From CAZJFC01 sp964545245 (GTDB lineage Bacteria > Pseudomonadota > Alphaproteobacteria > Rickettsiales > 21-14-0-20-44-7): a stretch of 13,605 nt of DNA. Below are positions 13,572 through 13,605 of the stretch, piece after piece; the first letter of the stretch is position 1, and each line of letters opens with the position of its first letter. The translations under genes and the position numbers were made by a program. The notes below the pieces were generated by a model that saw only the letters and a program-made list of their open reading frames with translations, did not search any database and was not told the origin of the DNA. The stretch is from the NCBI GenBank assembly GCA_964545245.1, contig CAZJFC010000048.1, forward strand, positions 1-13,605, in the 5' to 3' direction.

Positions 13572-13605
13572 GTTTTTCTTACTTATGATAGTGGGATAAT
13601 CACCA

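Overview
The window looks like an alphaproteobacterial chromosome carrying the right-hand end of a prophage, or of a gene-transfer-agent (GTA)-like element. Three things point to this. The tail-tip proteins (NlpC/P60 peptidase, a 1221-residue TIM-barrel 'megatron' baseplate protein, a DUF2793 protein) are of the type found in GTA and related phage clusters of Alphaproteobacteria. The chromosomal side carries parvulin isomerase-argJ, a pair I recall as conserved in that class. The intergenic spaces are full of short palindromic repeats like those common in alphaproteobacterial genomes. The order cannot be fixed; the DUF2748-like gene leans towards Rickettsiales-type or related lineages, but this is weak.

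Layout. 1-162: repeat-bearing spacer. 163-573: NlpC/P60 tail peptidase (+). 649-1785: DUF2748-like gene on the opposite strand, wedged between two tail genes like a moron. 1976-5641: multidomain baseplate/tail-tip protein (+). 5773-6852: DUF2793 tail fibre/spike protein (+). 6978-7208: small hypothetical gene (-). 7305-8684: lysis block (+) with an XhlA-like protein, a holin-like protein, a nested spanin pair and a zinc amidase endolysin. 8854-10020: phage Mu F-like (MuF) head-morphogenesis domain fused to an AT-rich, unrecognised C-terminal domain. 10004-10438 (-): four-helix membrane protein, convergent with it. 10511-10933: a 423-bp second copy of the MuF region lacking both ends. 10963-11039 (-): tRNA-Pro(GGG). 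11048-12244 (-): argJ. 12250-13203 (-): exported parvulin-type peptidyl-prolyl isomerase with a recognisable promoter. 13272-13605: gene-free, repeat-rich.

How it fits together. The tail genes would build the adsorption and cell-wall-penetration apparatus. The holin, spanins and amidase would release particles. The MuF fusion has the architecture of a phage-borne polymorphic toxin: a conserved MuF domain ending in its CRC motif, then an abrupt base-composition switch to a variable domain, then a small membrane protein suited to be the immunity protein, then a near-identical MuF fragment left as a recombination scar. This is the most interesting part of the window.

A second theme is invasion by short dispersed palindromic elements. 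Four families (A-D) are visible. One element has landed inside the spanin/endolysin coding region and appears to have changed the ends of both genes.
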